From Cesiribacteraceae bacterium YIM B00369 (GTDB lineage Bacteria; Bacteroidota; Bacteroidia; Cytophagales; Cyclobacteriaceae): 64,000 bases of DNA. Shown piece after piece: positions 18,694 through 26,888 of the stretch. The notes beneath the pieces are model-generated. The model was not told the DNA's origin and made no database searches. It was given only the letters and a program-made list of their open reading frames with translations. The position numbers were made by a program, and so were the translations under genes. Within the stretch, counting starts at the first letter, position 1. Every line of letters starts with the position of its first letter. The stretch spans positions 124,001 through 188,000 of the forward strand of contig JAFMYY010000001.1 in assembly GCA_017948555.1 (NCBI GenBank). Reading direction: 5' to 3'.

Positions 18694-18894
18694 TTATTCG
18701 CTCTTACCCCTTACTGTAAAAGCGGTTCCAATTATGAGTAGTATCCAAATCAGGAAAATATAAACATACAGCACAGGAAAGCTGCCGGCCGGAACATATT
18801 TATTGAACAGGCCGAGGAGGGGATAATTAAAGAGGGCAAGAAACAGAAAAAAGATAAATGTCAGTTTTTGGTTTATCGGTTTTTTCCTATTCAT
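18694..18894 (-). CDS. Small two-helix membrane protein, unknown
   Basis: A 66-residue protein with a basic N-terminus (NRKKPINQK) and two hydrophobic helices, LTFIFFLFLALFNYPLLGLF and FPVLYVYIFLIWILLIIGTAF, ending in VRGKSE. Composition and topology are those of a real small membrane protein, and similar small proteins often accompany SSS symporters. The symporter gene upstream on the same strand ends 76 bases away with a strong terminator in between, so it is likely transcribed by read-through or from its own promoter. Function not recognised. Confidence 0.6.
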   Translation of the reverse strand: MNRKKPINQKLTFIFFLFLALFNYPLLGLFNKYVPAGSFPVLYVYIFLIWILLIIGTAFTVRGKSE

Positions 18895-18921
18895 AACAGA
18901 TTTATTATTCAGGAAAATTGT

Positions 18922-18964
18922 AAAAACCAGCCGGGGGGTATTTTATATCCCGCGGCTGGTTTTT
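18922..18964 (-). terminator. Intrinsic terminator after the SSS symporter gene
   Basis: Perfect 12-base-pair stem (AAAAACCAGCCG with CGGCTGGTTTTT). Read on the minus strand it ends in a T-run and sits 7 bases after the symporter stop codon. Confidence 0.85.
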
Positions 18965-18970
18965 GTTTAT

Positions 18971-20680
18971 TTAATGTGTAATGGTCGCTGCAGCTGCGCC
19001 TCTGGGGTAACGAATCGATTCTGTCATTTCCTGTACATCCTGAGGCGGGGCAGGGGTGAATTTCATTACCACAAAGGAAATTATAAAGTTGATAATCATT
19101 CCCAGTGTTCCTATGCCTTCCGGAGATATATTGAACCACCAGTTTGCCGGGGCTATTGCCTCAGCAGACAATCCAAACAGGGCATCGCCAAACTTAAAAT
19201 AAACAATATAGGCCATGGTAAATAGCAGGCCGCTAACCATACCGGCAATAGCACCCTGTTTATTCATTCTTGTGCTGAAGATGCCCATAATTATAACGGG
19301 AAAGAAGCTGGAGGCGGCAAGGCCAAAGGCAAAGGCTACCACCTGGGCCACAAATCCCGGAGGGTTAATACCAAAGTAACCGGCCACTACCACTGCCACA
19401 CCGGCAGCACCACGAGCTGCCCATAATTCTCCCTGTTCGGAAATGTTCGGGTTGACCATTTTTTTAATAAAATCATGAGAAATAGAGGTGGAGATTACCA
19501 GTAAAAGACCGGCAGCAGTGGAAAGCGCTGCAGCAAGGCCTCCTGCTGCCACCAGGCCAATTACCCAGTTAGGCAATTGCGCTATTTCAGGGTTGGCCAG
19601 TACAATAATATCCCTGTCTATAGATAATTCATTTGTGGCAGGATCAGCAACATAAGTTACCCTGCCATCCCCGTTTTTATCTTCAAACCCTATCAGGCCG
19701 GTTTTTTCCCAGTTGGAGAACCATTCGGGCAGCTGGCTGTACTCTGCATTGCTTACGGTTTCGATAAGGTTTACCCTGGCAAAGGCCGATATTGCAGGAG
19801 CGGTGGTATACAGAATAGCTATCAGAACCAGTGCATAGCCTGCAGAAATCCTGGCATCCTTTACCTTTGGCACAGTAAAGAAGCGCACAATTACGTGTGG
19901 TAAGCCGGCAGTACCCACCATCAGGGCAGCGGTAATAAAAAATACATCTATAGTGGATTTAGTGCCGCTGGTATATTCTGCAAAACCGAGTTCCTGGTGT
20001 AGTCCGTCGAGCTTGTCGAGCAGGTATTCACCGCCTTCAACGGTGCCTCCGAATCCTGACTGCGGAATCCAGTGTCCTGTCATCATGATCGAAATAAAAA
20101 TAGCAGGAACCATAAAGGCAAAAATCAGCACGCAGTACTGGGCTACCTGAGTATAAGTAATTCCCTTCATGCCTCCCATTACAGCATAGAAAAATACGAT
20201 AACCATTCCAATAATTACCCCGGTGGTTACATCTACCTGCAGAAAGCGGGAGAATACCACGCCTACGCCCCGCATCTGTCCGGCTACATAGGTAAAGGAA
20301 ATAAATATAGCACATACTACAGCCACCTGGCGGGCGGTTTGGGAATAGTAGCGTTCCCCTACAAAATCAGGAACTGTAAATTTGCCGAATTTACGCAGGT
20401 AAGGTGCCAGCAGGAGCGCAAGGAGCACATATCCTCCCGTCCATCCCATCAGGTAAACGGCGCCATCGTATCCCATAAAAGAGATGAGGCCGGCCATAGA
20501 GATAAAAGAAGCGGCAGACATCCAGTCGGCAGCCGTTGCCATACCATTGGCAAGTGGGTGAACACCACCTCCGGCTACATAAAATTCTTTAGTGGAACCG
20601 GCGCGGGACCAAACAGCAATGCCAATATAAAGGGCAAAGGTCAGCCCGACAAGTATATAGGTCCAGGTTTGTACATCCAT
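18971..20680 (-). CDS. Acetate-type sodium/solute symporter (SSS family)
   Basis: A 569-residue permease with about 13 helices, close to the ActP/MctP branch: YVAGGGVHPLANGMATAADWMSAASFISMAGLI, VGERYYSQTARQVAV, YTQVAQYCVLIFAFMVPAIFIS and GTAGLPHVIVRFFTVPKVKDAR. This branch carries acetate, propionate, pyruvate or other short monocarboxylates with sodium or protons. An extra hydrophilic loop (about residues 310-355) with GFEDKNGDGRVTY resembles an EF-hand-like segment. Its gene is 31 bases after the DUF4212 gene, the usual partner of this subgroup. The exact substrate is not settled by sequence; acetate is likeliest given the acetate genes elsewhere in the window. Confidence 0.9.
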   Translation of the reverse strand: MDVQTWTYILVGLTFALYIGIAVWSRAGSTKEFYVAGGGVHPLANGMATAADWMSAASFISMAGLISFMGYDGAVYLMGWTGGYVLLALLLAPYLRKFGKFTVPDFVGERYYSQTARQVAVVCAIFISFTYVAGQMRGVGVVFSRFLQVDVTTGVIIGMVIVFFYAVMGGMKGITYTQVAQYCVLIFAFMVPAIFISIMMTGHWIPQSGFGGTVEGGEYLLDKLDGLHQELGFAEYTSGTKSTIDVFFITAALMVGTAGLPHVIVRFFTVPKVKDARISAGYALVLIAILYTTAPAISAFARVNLIETVSNAEYSQLPEWFSNWEKTGLIGFEDKNGDGRVTYVADPATNELSIDRDIIVLANPEIAQLPNWVIGLVAAGGLAAALSTAAGLLLVISTSISHDFIKKMVNPNISEQGELWAARGAAGVAVVVAGYFGINPPGFVAQVVAFAFGLAASSFFPVIIMGIFSTRMNKQGAIAGMVSGLLFTMAYIVYFKFGDALFGLSAEAIAPANWWFNISPEGIGTLGMIINFIISFVVMKFTPAPPQDVQEMTESIRYPRGAAAATITH

Positions 20681-20711
20681 AATTATCTTGATTTTAGCTT
20701 AAATATTTATA

Positions 20712-21032
20712 CTATTTTTTATGCTGACCTTTATAATCATCGTCCAGCTTCATGTCCGGGGCTTCTGCATTTTCGTCCTGCTCATCTACATCAAACTCTT
20801 TATCGAGCTTATTCATCAGGTATACATAAATGAAAATGAGGATTACAAATACATAGATGGAGCCTTGCTGGGCAAACCAGAAGCCCAGTTTAAATCCTCC
20901 CATCCTGATTTGGTTCAGCTCATCTGCAAACAAAATTCCGCAGCCAAAGGAACAGGCAAACCAGACAGCAAGCAGGATGAGCACATATTGGATATTTTTT
21001 CGCCAGTAGGCTTTCATTGGTTCTCTTTTCAT
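20712..21032 (-). CDS. DUF4212 small subunit of the SSS symporter
   Basis: A 106-residue protein of the sodium/substrate symporter small-subunit family (DUF4212). It has the conserved start KAYWRKNIQYVLILLAVWFACSFGCGILFADELN, the middle MGGFKLGFWFAQQGSIYVFVILIFIYVYLMNKLDKEFDV with two helices, and a charged tail. It is encoded directly upstream of the symporter, as is typical, and probably forms a complex with it. The 146-base region upstream contains the palindrome TATAGCTATA at 21154. Confidence 0.92.
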   Translation of the reverse strand: MKREPMKAYWRKNIQYVLILLAVWFACSFGCGILFADELNQIRMGGFKLGFWFAQQGSIYVFVILIFIYVYLMNKLDKEFDVDEQDENAEAPDMKLDDDYKGQHKK

Positions 21033-21153
21033 ACTTTGAATATTTAGTTCAACTGCTTATTATTCCGGGCTTTACTTTTTTATCTGAACAAGGGAATACA
21101 ATGTCTTCAATCGTTTGCAGTAAACCGAATATGATGTATAGTTTTGGTAACTA

Positions 21154-21163
21154 TATAGCTATA
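21154..21163. promoter_or_regulatory. Palindrome upstream of the DUF4212-symporter operon
   Basis: TATAGCTATA is a perfect 10-base palindrome. It lies 122 bases upstream of the DUF4212 start and only 16 bases below the stop of the zinc-ribbon regulator. The subsequence TAGCTATA also occurs at 21611 in the repeat cluster upstream of that regulator. A shared binding site is possible but rests on one short AT-rich match. Confidence 0.3.
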
Positions 21164-21178
21164 ATAAAAAAAATGGCA

Positions 21179-21598
21179 TCAGTCTTTAAAGCGTTCCCAT
21201 TTGATCATCATGAACTTATCGCCTATTTCCGTGATGATCATTCCATTGCCCTGAAGGTTTTTCCGGTTTGCAAAATGCTCTGCCAATTCACTGTAGTTCA
21301 GTATCTTATAGGTGGGTCTGTAATTGAATTGAGCCGGTGCTTTAAGCTTGTATTTTTTTACCCAGTTCATTACAGATACATGGCTTACGCCTAAAATTCT
21401 TTCTATTTCCCGGTAGCTTACCCCTTCCATATAAAGCTGGAGGGCCTTAACTACATAGTAATTATCAATTTGCTTACCTTTTTTTTGAACTGTAAAATGG
21501 TATTCGCAGGCTTTGCAACGGTAACGTTGCCTGTCTTTTATTATTCCGCTTTTTATCGTTTTGGGGGATTCGCAGGAAGGGCAGGAGGGGTTTTGCAT
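21179..21598 (-). CDS. Zinc-ribbon/HTH protein with InsA-like N-terminus, likely regulator
   Basis: A 139-residue protein. Residues 1-35 form a four-cysteine zinc ribbon (CPSCES...YRCKACEYHF) like the InsA part of IS1. A helix-turn-helix follows (about 50-90: YVVKALQLYMEGVSYREIERILGVSHVSVMNWVKKY), again InsA-like. The last ~45 residues (YRPTYKILNYSELAEHF...MIITEIGDKFMMIKW) do not resemble a DDE transposase and I do not recognise them. No transposase frame, terminal inverted repeats or target duplication flank it, so it looks like a domesticated DNA-binding protein rather than an insertion sequence. It lies upstream of the DUF4212-symporter genes on the same strand and has its own TTTAGC repeat cluster, suggesting it regulates itself and perhaps the symporter. 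Confidence 0.75.
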   Translation of the reverse strand: MQNPSCPSCESPKTIKSGIIKDRQRYRCKACEYHFTVQKKGKQIDNYYVVKALQLYMEGVSYREIERILGVSHVSVMNWVKKYKLKAPAQFNYRPTYKILNYSELAEHFANRKNLQGNGMIITEIGDKFMMIKWERFKD

Positions 21599-21608
21599 GA
21601 TCTTATTA

Positions 21609-21660
21609 TTTAGCTATATTTTTTTAGCCAATATATATTTATTTAGCAATATATGCTAAA
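21609..21660. promoter_or_regulatory. TTTAGC repeat cluster, probable operator
   Basis: TTTAGC occurs at 21609, 21623 and 21642 as direct repeats, and inverted as GCTAAA at 21655-21660. The last pair forms TTTAGC-AATATAT-GCTAAA, a perfect 6-base inverted repeat. The second and third copies share the following AATATAT. The cluster begins 11 bases upstream of the ATG of the zinc-ribbon/HTH gene, a position suited to autoregulation. Confidence 0.5.
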
Positions 21661-21847
21661 AGTTAATTCTGCATAAATGGAAAATAAATAAATATTAAGC
21701 TGACAGGCGTTCTTAAGTCAGTATTATTGTTTGGGTATTTCGTGTTTTTTCAGAAAATTTAGCGGGTGTGTAGTGACTGCTGTCTGTTATAAAAAACACC
21801 GGAGGAACCGGGAGAAACAAAGAGCGGAAACAGTGGGGAGAGGAGTT

Positions 21848-22840
21848 TTATTTAGTTGTAGCGTCATGCTTTTCGTTGATCAGAACATTGTTCAGGTTCC
21901 AGTTCACCCTTTTCCTGAATGCCTGTTTTCTTACATGGCAGTCATCTTTAATGCAAATGGCGCAGGAGCGGGGAGGCTCACATGGATCGGCATGAATAAA
22001 GAACTCCATCTCGTTTGGCAGGCTTTTATTAATGAGCTGGTCGATCAGCTTTACCTCGTTATGTGCCTCGGTGAGGGTGAAATACCAGGGAATGGTGGCA
22101 TGGCAGTCTACGTGCAGGCCATGTCCGTATTTGATTATCCGGAAGTTGTGGATGTCCATCCAGTTTTTTCTCCTGTTCCCGTCCAGCACACTTATTACCT
22201 CTTTAATTAACTGGAGGTCGGCTTCGTCCATTATGCCCGAAATGGAATCCCGTAAGAGTTTATACCCCTGGTAGATAATGAATAAGCCAAAGCAAATGGC
22301 AATAAGATTATCGAGCCATAGCTGGCCGGTAAAGTAAATAACGGCAAGGCCGGCAATAAGGCCAATGCTGGAATAGACATCGGTAAGCAGGTGCCTTCCG
22401 TCGCCTTCCATTGTAATGGAATTCAGCTGTTTTCCTTTACTTATGAGCATCCGGGCCATGCCCAGGTTTATAAGGCCGCTAAAAACAGTAAGGGCAATAC
22501 CGGTGGCAATGGAAGAAACCTCATGTGGATAAAAGAAATTATATACAGCCTTGATTATAGTTGCAGTTCCTGCAATAATAATAAGAGTGCCTTCCAGTCC
22601 TACAGACAGGAACTCAATCTTTCCATGGCCGTATGGGTGGTTTTCGTCCTGTGGCTCTGCAGCTAATATTACACTGTAGAGAGCGAAACTGCTTGCCAGC
22701 ACATTTACAATAGACTCCATCGCATCCGACAGGATGGAGTTGGATACTGTAATCCACCAGGTAAAGAATTTTACCATTAAAAGGAGTGCACCTATTGCAA
22801 TGGCTAATCGTTGATATTTCTTCTTTTCGCTTATTTCCAT
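21848..22840 (-). CDS. Cation diffusion facilitator (CDF) metal transporter
   Basis: About 330 residues. Six hydrophobic helices in the first ~210 residues include SNSILSDAMESIVNVLASSFALYSV (metal site helix 2), HPYGHGKIEFLS and a helix 5 with LLTDVYSSIGLIAGL, all CDF family marks. The C-terminal cytoplasmic domain (about 215-295) has MDIHNFRIIKYGHGLHVDCHATIPWYF and is followed by a Cys-containing tail (EPPRSCAICIKDDCHVRK), which could bind metal. These proteins export zinc, iron, cobalt or manganese. I start at ATG 22840: the ORF reaches a TTG at 22852, but that codon overlaps a promoter box. Confidence 0.92.
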   Translation of the reverse strand: MEISEKKKYQRLAIAIGALLLMVKFFTWWITVSNSILSDAMESIVNVLASSFALYSVILAAEPQDENHPYGHGKIEFLSVGLEGTLIIIAGTATIIKAVYNFFYPHEVSSIATGIALTVFSGLINLGMARMLISKGKQLNSITMEGDGRHLLTDVYSSIGLIAGLAVIYFTGQLWLDNLIAICFGLFIIYQGYKLLRDSISGIMDEADLQLIKEVISVLDGNRRKNWMDIHNFRIIKYGHGLHVDCHATIPWYFTLTEAHNEVKLIDQLINKSLPNEMEFFIHADPCEPPRSCAICIKDDCHVRKQAFRKRVNWNLNNVLINEKHDATTK

Positions 22841-22849
22841 AGGATGCCA

Positions 22850-22857
22850 CAAAGGTA
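22850..22857 (-). promoter_or_regulatory. -7 promoter box of the CDF transporter gene
   Basis: On the minus strand this reads TACCTTTG, an exact match to the Bacteroidota -7 consensus. It is nine bases upstream of the ATG at 22840, so the message would have a leader of only a few bases. No -33 TTG is evident. Confidence 0.45.
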
Positions 22858-23156
22858 CGGTGGTTCAGTGATTATCCACAGCTTTACCTCCTCTTCTTAA
22901 CAAATGGTCTGAAAATAAATCTGCCTTATAAATATCTTTCAAGGAAGCAGGTTTTTCAGATATATGTAAGGCCCCCGGCTGTACTCAAAGGGTATTTTTA
23001 CCGTTCATTTGTCAGCTTTCAGGGTGTGATCTCTCTTTATGAAAAGTTGTAGTTTTTGCGCTAAAAGTTAAACACATTAACGGGGCAACCGTTTGGATTC
23101 TAAAAGGAAAAGCAGAGAAGATAACTCAGCTTATTTAGAACTTAAATTTTTTAAAC
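22858..23156. other. Divergent intergenic region, no gene seen
   Basis: About 300 bases between the divergent CDF and outer-membrane protein genes. It should contain the promoter of the outer-membrane protein; I found no exact TAnnTTTG match on the plus strand. No ORF or RNA gene recognised. Confidence 0.5.
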
Positions 23157-23744
23157 ATGAAGAGACTTTTTTTACTTACAGGTTTATTTCTTGCTTTGGC
23201 AGGCAATGCTGTAATGGCGCAGAATCCGATTGAAACAGTTCCTCAAACTTCAGCACCGGTGGCAGGCGATGTTATCAGTGCAGGTAACTGGATGGTAGGA
23301 GGAAGTATAGGATCACTGGCCCTTAATTTCAGTACCGGTACCTTTCAGCTTGATCTTAACCCAAGTGCGGCTTATTTTATAAGCGACCGTGCGGCAATAG
23401 GGCTGCAGACAATTGTAGGTTTAACAGCTTACGATGGAGGAACCAATTTCAGGTATGGACTCACCCCTATGGTGCGTTATTATTTTCCGGAAGGAGCCAG
23501 GCCATCCGGAAGGTGGTTTGCAGAAGCTAATATAGGCTTTGCCGGTAGTTCTTTAACAGACAATACATCGGATGAAAATTTCTCCTTTCTTTTCGGGCTG
23601 GCTGCAGGTTATGCCCACTTCCTTACTGAGCATGTAGCTCTTGAAGGAAAAGTAGGATATACTGATACAGAAGCGGACTTAAATACCTCCGGCCTCGGAC
23701 TTTCTCTGGGCTTCCAGATTTACCTGCCTGGGAGAGAAAGGTAA
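23157..23744 (+). CDS. Outer-membrane beta-barrel protein
   Basis: A 195-residue exported protein. The signal peptide ends near VMAQ. The mature part is a run of amphipathic strands: NWMVGGSIGSLALNFS, FQLDLNPSAAYFISDRAAIGLQTIVGL, YGLTPMVRYYFP, WFAEANIGFAGSS, and the final strand LGLSLGFQIYLPG. This is the small outer-membrane barrel type of Bacteroidota (OmpW/porin-like, about eight strands). It stands alone and has its own terminator. The ligand or role is unknown. Confidence 0.82.
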   Translation: MKRLFLLTGLFLALAGNAVMAQNPIETVPQTSAPVAGDVISAGNWMVGGSIGSLALNFSTGTFQLDLNPSAAYFISDRAAIGLQTIVGLTAYDGGTNFRYGLTPMVRYYFPEGARPSGRWFAEANIGFAGSSLTDNTSDENFSFLFGLAAGYAHFLTEHVALEGKVGYTDTEADLNTSGLGLSLGFQIYLPGRER

Positions 23745-23770
23745 TAGAATCAGGCAACTAAATATACATG

Positions 23771-23806
23771 AAGCTGTCTTCGCAGATGCGGGGACAGCTT
23801 TTTTTG
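23771..23806 (+). terminator. Intrinsic terminator after the barrel gene
   Basis: Eight-base-pair stem AAGCTGTC/GACAGCTT with a 14-base loop, followed by a T-run. Confidence 0.8.
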
Positions 23807-23937
23807 TGTTCTGTAGAAATGAGCCGCATGAATCGGCAAAAAGTCTTTATTTTATAACAGCAGTTCCAACTTTCCTTTTGCTATACGGGTCAGTAAATTA
23901 CAGGAAAGAAGGAAGTTAAAGAAATAACATTATTGAA

Positions 23938-24642
23938 ATGGAGAGAATCAGGTTAGCTTTTTTATGCTTTTTGGGCGTTTTATCGGTTGCCGTCTGCTCC
24001 TGCAGAGATAATGAGGGAGACTTGCTGACCGTGGTAAAAGGTACGGTTACAAATAGAGTGACCGGAGAAGGCATGGAAGAAATTCCTGTTGAAATTTGGA
24101 AATGTTCAGGGGGGATAAATATTTCCGGTCCAAACTGTGATTCCGCAATGGTTACTTATACCAATGCAGATGGTGCATATGAGATGAAATTTGTTTCAAA
24201 AAAAGGAGTCTACTATAAAACCGGTTTTGGCATAAACGATAAAGTTCCAATACTTCCGATTGACTATTATGGAAACCGTGTAAGGGAGGGGGAAGTAAAT
24301 GAATTTGATTATCAGTCGATTCCTTATCAGGTTCTTCAGATGGAAATAACAGTTTCCAAAAAGGATAAAAATTATTTACATATCAGTATAATGGCATCGG
24401 ATCCGGAAGGGAAGGTAGGCGGGGCTTTTGATTTGTTAAGGGACACAGTAAGGGCTAATTCTGTTATAGATACAATTATTTACAGAAAAGTATTGCCACT
24501 GAGCAACTACATTATTTCAAAGACGCTAAGTAACAGGACAGGAACCAAACCGGGAAACTATTCTTATGAAGATCTGGAATACAAAGATTTTCCTGCAATT
24601 TATAAACCATATGCAGACACTACTATTGTAAAGGTGAATTAA
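23938..24642 (+). CDS. Hypothetical lipoprotein with Ig/carboxypeptidase-like fold
   Basis: A 234-residue protein with a lipoprotein signal peptide (FLGVLSVAVCSC, lipid-bearing Cys about residue 21 or 23). Residues 30-90 (VVKGTVTNRVTGEGMEEIPVEIW...NADGAYEMKFVSKKGVYYKTGF) match the pattern of a carboxypeptidase-regulatory-like beta-sandwich. The rest is beta-rich without recognised motifs. It probably sits on the outer membrane or periplasmic face. No operon partner is evident: about 190 bases and a terminator precede it, and the next gene is convergent. Confidence 0.7.
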   Translation: MERIRLAFLCFLGVLSVAVCSCRDNEGDLLTVVKGTVTNRVTGEGMEEIPVEIWKCSGGINISGPNCDSAMVTYTNADGAYEMKFVSKKGVYYKTGFGINDKVPILPIDYYGNRVREGEVNEFDYQSIPYQVLQMEITVSKKDKNYLHISIMASDPEGKVGGAFDLLRDTVRANSVIDTIIYRKVLPLSNYIISKTLSNRTGTKPGNYSYEDLEYKDFPAIYKPYADTTIVKVN

Positions 24643-24708
24643 TTTTTTTGTCATGCTTCTTCAAAAGGAAGAAAGAACGAATTGATTCCGGGCCGGAAAA
24701 TAATGCCT

Positions 24709-25971
24709 TTACTTTGGGGCTAATACCCTTTGGGCAAAATCGCGGTCACCATCAATATTATGTGAGTAGGGCAGGCCGAGGATTTCTGCAATAACAGGAT
24801 ACACCTGCACATTTTCAAAAGAAGGAACAGTGGCTCCCTTGCGAAAGGCGGGGCCCCATGCATAAAAAACAGCATGCATATCTTTTACCCGGGCAGGATC
24901 GTAACCATGGTGGCCGGGGTCGGGCGGCTTTTCAGAATAATGGAATATCTTTGGCCAGTCGGCTACAAGGGTAATGTCGCCAATACGGTGGTGGTAATCA
25001 TGCTTCGCGCCATACTGCAGGTGCCCGGGCATCCGGTTCTTCCTGTATACCCTAAACCCTTCTGCCTCTTTCCTTAATCTCCGGTAGTCTTTCCTGATGC
25101 TCTTTTTATCTTTTGCATAAAGCTCAACTATAATATCGTCCTTGGAAATAATATAGCGGGAGGTGTCTGCCCATGCAGGCAGGGATAAGGTGTTTTGGGT
25201 ATCGGCACGGGTCATGCCATGGTCGGAGACAAAAATGAAATTAACCTCCAGCCCGGTATTTGCAACTGCCTCATAAAGCTCTTTTACTGCTGCATCCACA
25301 AAGCGAACAGCCTCAAGTGTTTCACGTGAATCAGGTCCGTAATTATGGCCCGCATGGTCCACTTCCGGTAAATAAAACGTGATCAGGTGCGGCCGTTGGG
25401 CTTCCGGCAGCTCCAGCCAGTTTTTAACGGTTTGAATACGTTTTCCGACAGGAATCAGCTCATTGTATTTATAATGGTAAGTGGGATAAACTCCTTTTAC
25501 CGGAGCTTCTGAGCCCACCCAGAAAAAGCTTGCAGTTAGCATTTGCTGCTGTTCTGCCAGTACCCATATAGGAATGCCGCCATACCAGCTTCCGTCTTCA
25601 ACAGCTTTCCGGTTGCCGGGAGAATAATGTTCATCTCTTTGGGGATCATAAAAGCGGTTGTTGATCAGTCCGTGGTGGGCAGGGTAGAGGCCGGTAGCAA
25701 TGGTGTAATGGTTAGAGAAGGTTTTAGAGGGAAAGGAGGGGATAAGCGATTCTGCCTTTGTTCCCCTGGAACAAAAGGCGGTAATATTCTCTGCCCCGAA
25801 CTTTTCTGCATAATCATAGCGGAATCCATCTGCTGAGATAAGGATCACGTAGGGCTTCTCCTGCTGAGACAGGCTGTTCCGCCGGTCCTTTACTATTTGT
25901 TGTGTGGTATCAGTCTGTGCTGCGGCAAAGACTGAGGAGAGAAAAAGCAGTGTAAAGAGGTGTGCTTTCAT
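24709..25971 (-). CDS. Nucleotide pyrophosphatase/phosphodiesterase-like alkaline phosphatase superfamily enzyme
   Basis: A 420-residue exported enzyme of the NPP (ectonucleotide pyrophosphatase) family. The signal peptide ends near FAAAQ. The first metal ligand D48 (ILISADGFRYDY) and nucleophile T84 (PSFPSKTFSNHYT) are present, then HHGLINNRFYDP, YLPEVDHAGHNYGPDS, FIFVSDHGM and PGHHGYDP, giving the full two-zinc set of the family. Related bacterial enzymes cleave nucleotide diesters or phospholipid headgroups in the periplasm. Length is normal. It lies alone and convergent with the lipoprotein gene. Confidence 0.9.
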   Translation of the reverse strand: MKAHLFTLLFLSSVFAAAQTDTTQQIVKDRRNSLSQQEKPYVILISADGFRYDYAEKFGAENITAFCSRGTKAESLIPSFPSKTFSNHYTIATGLYPAHHGLINNRFYDPQRDEHYSPGNRKAVEDGSWYGGIPIWVLAEQQQMLTASFFWVGSEAPVKGVYPTYHYKYNELIPVGKRIQTVKNWLELPEAQRPHLITFYLPEVDHAGHNYGPDSRETLEAVRFVDAAVKELYEAVANTGLEVNFIFVSDHGMTRADTQNTLSLPAWADTSRYIISKDDIIVELYAKDKKSIRKDYRRLRKEAEGFRVYRKNRMPGHLQYGAKHDYHHRIGDITLVADWPKIFHYSEKPPDPGHHGYDPARVKDMHAVFYAWGPAFRKGATVPSFENVQVYPVIAEILGLPYSHNIDGDRDFAQRVLAPK

Positions 25972-26100
25972 GACTTAAAGTTAAGCTATTGCTAACAACT
26001 ATCAGGTCTTTTACTGCTGAAATTTAAATTTGATATGGGCTTCCATACAACCATGTGGGGTTCTTTTCGTAAAGATGATTGTATTAATTTTTTTAACTAA

Positions 26101-26706
26101 ATGAATAAAATTATGAAAAAGAAAATGTTCCTGTTTTTATGTGGCCTTTTATTTACTATGACTGCTGTAAAGGCCCAGGATTCCGGTTTTGGCTTACGGG
26201 CGGGTATTAATACCGATGAAGTGGACAATGAAATAAAAATCGGACCACATTTTGGTGTTTATTATAATATAATGCTGGCCGATAATTTTGCCATACAGCC
26301 TGAAATTCTCTATTCTATTCAGTCCTCAGGTATTCCTGTAAATGATGCTTCCGGTGCCAGTATGTCCACCAGCCAGAACACATCTTATATCAACATTCCT
26401 GTTATGGCGAAACTTTATGTAGCGCCAGGTCTGAATGTTCAGTTAGGACCTTACTTTGGCTTTTTGATGTCGGCCAGAAGCGATGATGATGCTGATATTT
26501 CATTGAAAGCAGATTTTTCTGATACTGACTATGGATTGGCCGCAGGTGCTGCTTACGAATTCCCCGGAGGATTTAACATTGGTGGCAGGTATAATTTAGG
26601 TCTTGCAGATGTTTCTGAAGGATTGAACAGGGACGGTGCTATCGGATCTGTGGATAAGCGTTATACTAACCAGTTTGCACAGTTCTTTATTGGTTTTACA
26701 TTTTAA
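26101..26706 (+). CDS. Outer-membrane porin-family beta-barrel protein
   Basis: A 201-residue exported protein. Signal peptide ends near VKAQ. Mature strands match the PorT/OmpX-like outer-membrane barrel family common in Bacteroidota: FGLRAGIN, HFGVYYNIMLADNFAIQPEILYSIQSSG, TSYINIPVMAKLYVAPGLNVQLGPYFGFLMSA, DYGLAAGAAYEFPGGFNIGGRYNLGL, and final strand AQFFIGFTF with the terminal Phe. The start may be ATG 26101 or ATG 26113 (MKKKM). A clear terminator follows. Function unknown. Confidence 0.85.
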   Translation: MNKIMKKKMFLFLCGLLFTMTAVKAQDSGFGLRAGINTDEVDNEIKIGPHFGVYYNIMLADNFAIQPEILYSIQSSGIPVNDASGASMSTSQNTSYINIPVMAKLYVAPGLNVQLGPYFGFLMSARSDDDADISLKADFSDTDYGLAAGAAYEFPGGFNIGGRYNLGLADVSEGLNRDGAIGSVDKRYTNQFAQFFIGFTF

Positions 26707-26778
26707 TAATAATCAATAAGATAAAGGTGCAAACCTGAAAAAACAATATCCCCTTCCCCGGAAGGAATGTAAAAGGAG

Positions 26779-26842
26779 AAACCTCCTGCTTTTAGCCTGG
26801 TGTATAAAATTTACCTGGCAGCTAAAGCAGGAGGTTTTTTTT
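26779..26842 (+). terminator. Intrinsic terminator after the porin-family gene
   Basis: Seventeen-base-pair stem (AAACCTCCTGCTTT-AGC with its complement) with one bulged T and a 24-base loop, running into TTTTTTTT. Confidence 0.85.
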
Positions 26843-26888
26843 GATTTTAACCAGGGGCTGTGCCCTCTTTTTTTACCTCTTCCTGACT

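Noticed and set aside
20072-20833. 253-residue plus-strand frame
   Set aside because: It lies antisense to the SSS symporter and DUF4212 genes and has no recognisable domain; a shadow frame.
21179-21598. Insertion sequence of the IS1 family
   Set aside because: Only an InsA-like DNA-binding part is present; there is no InsB/DDE frame, no terminal inverted repeats and no target duplication.
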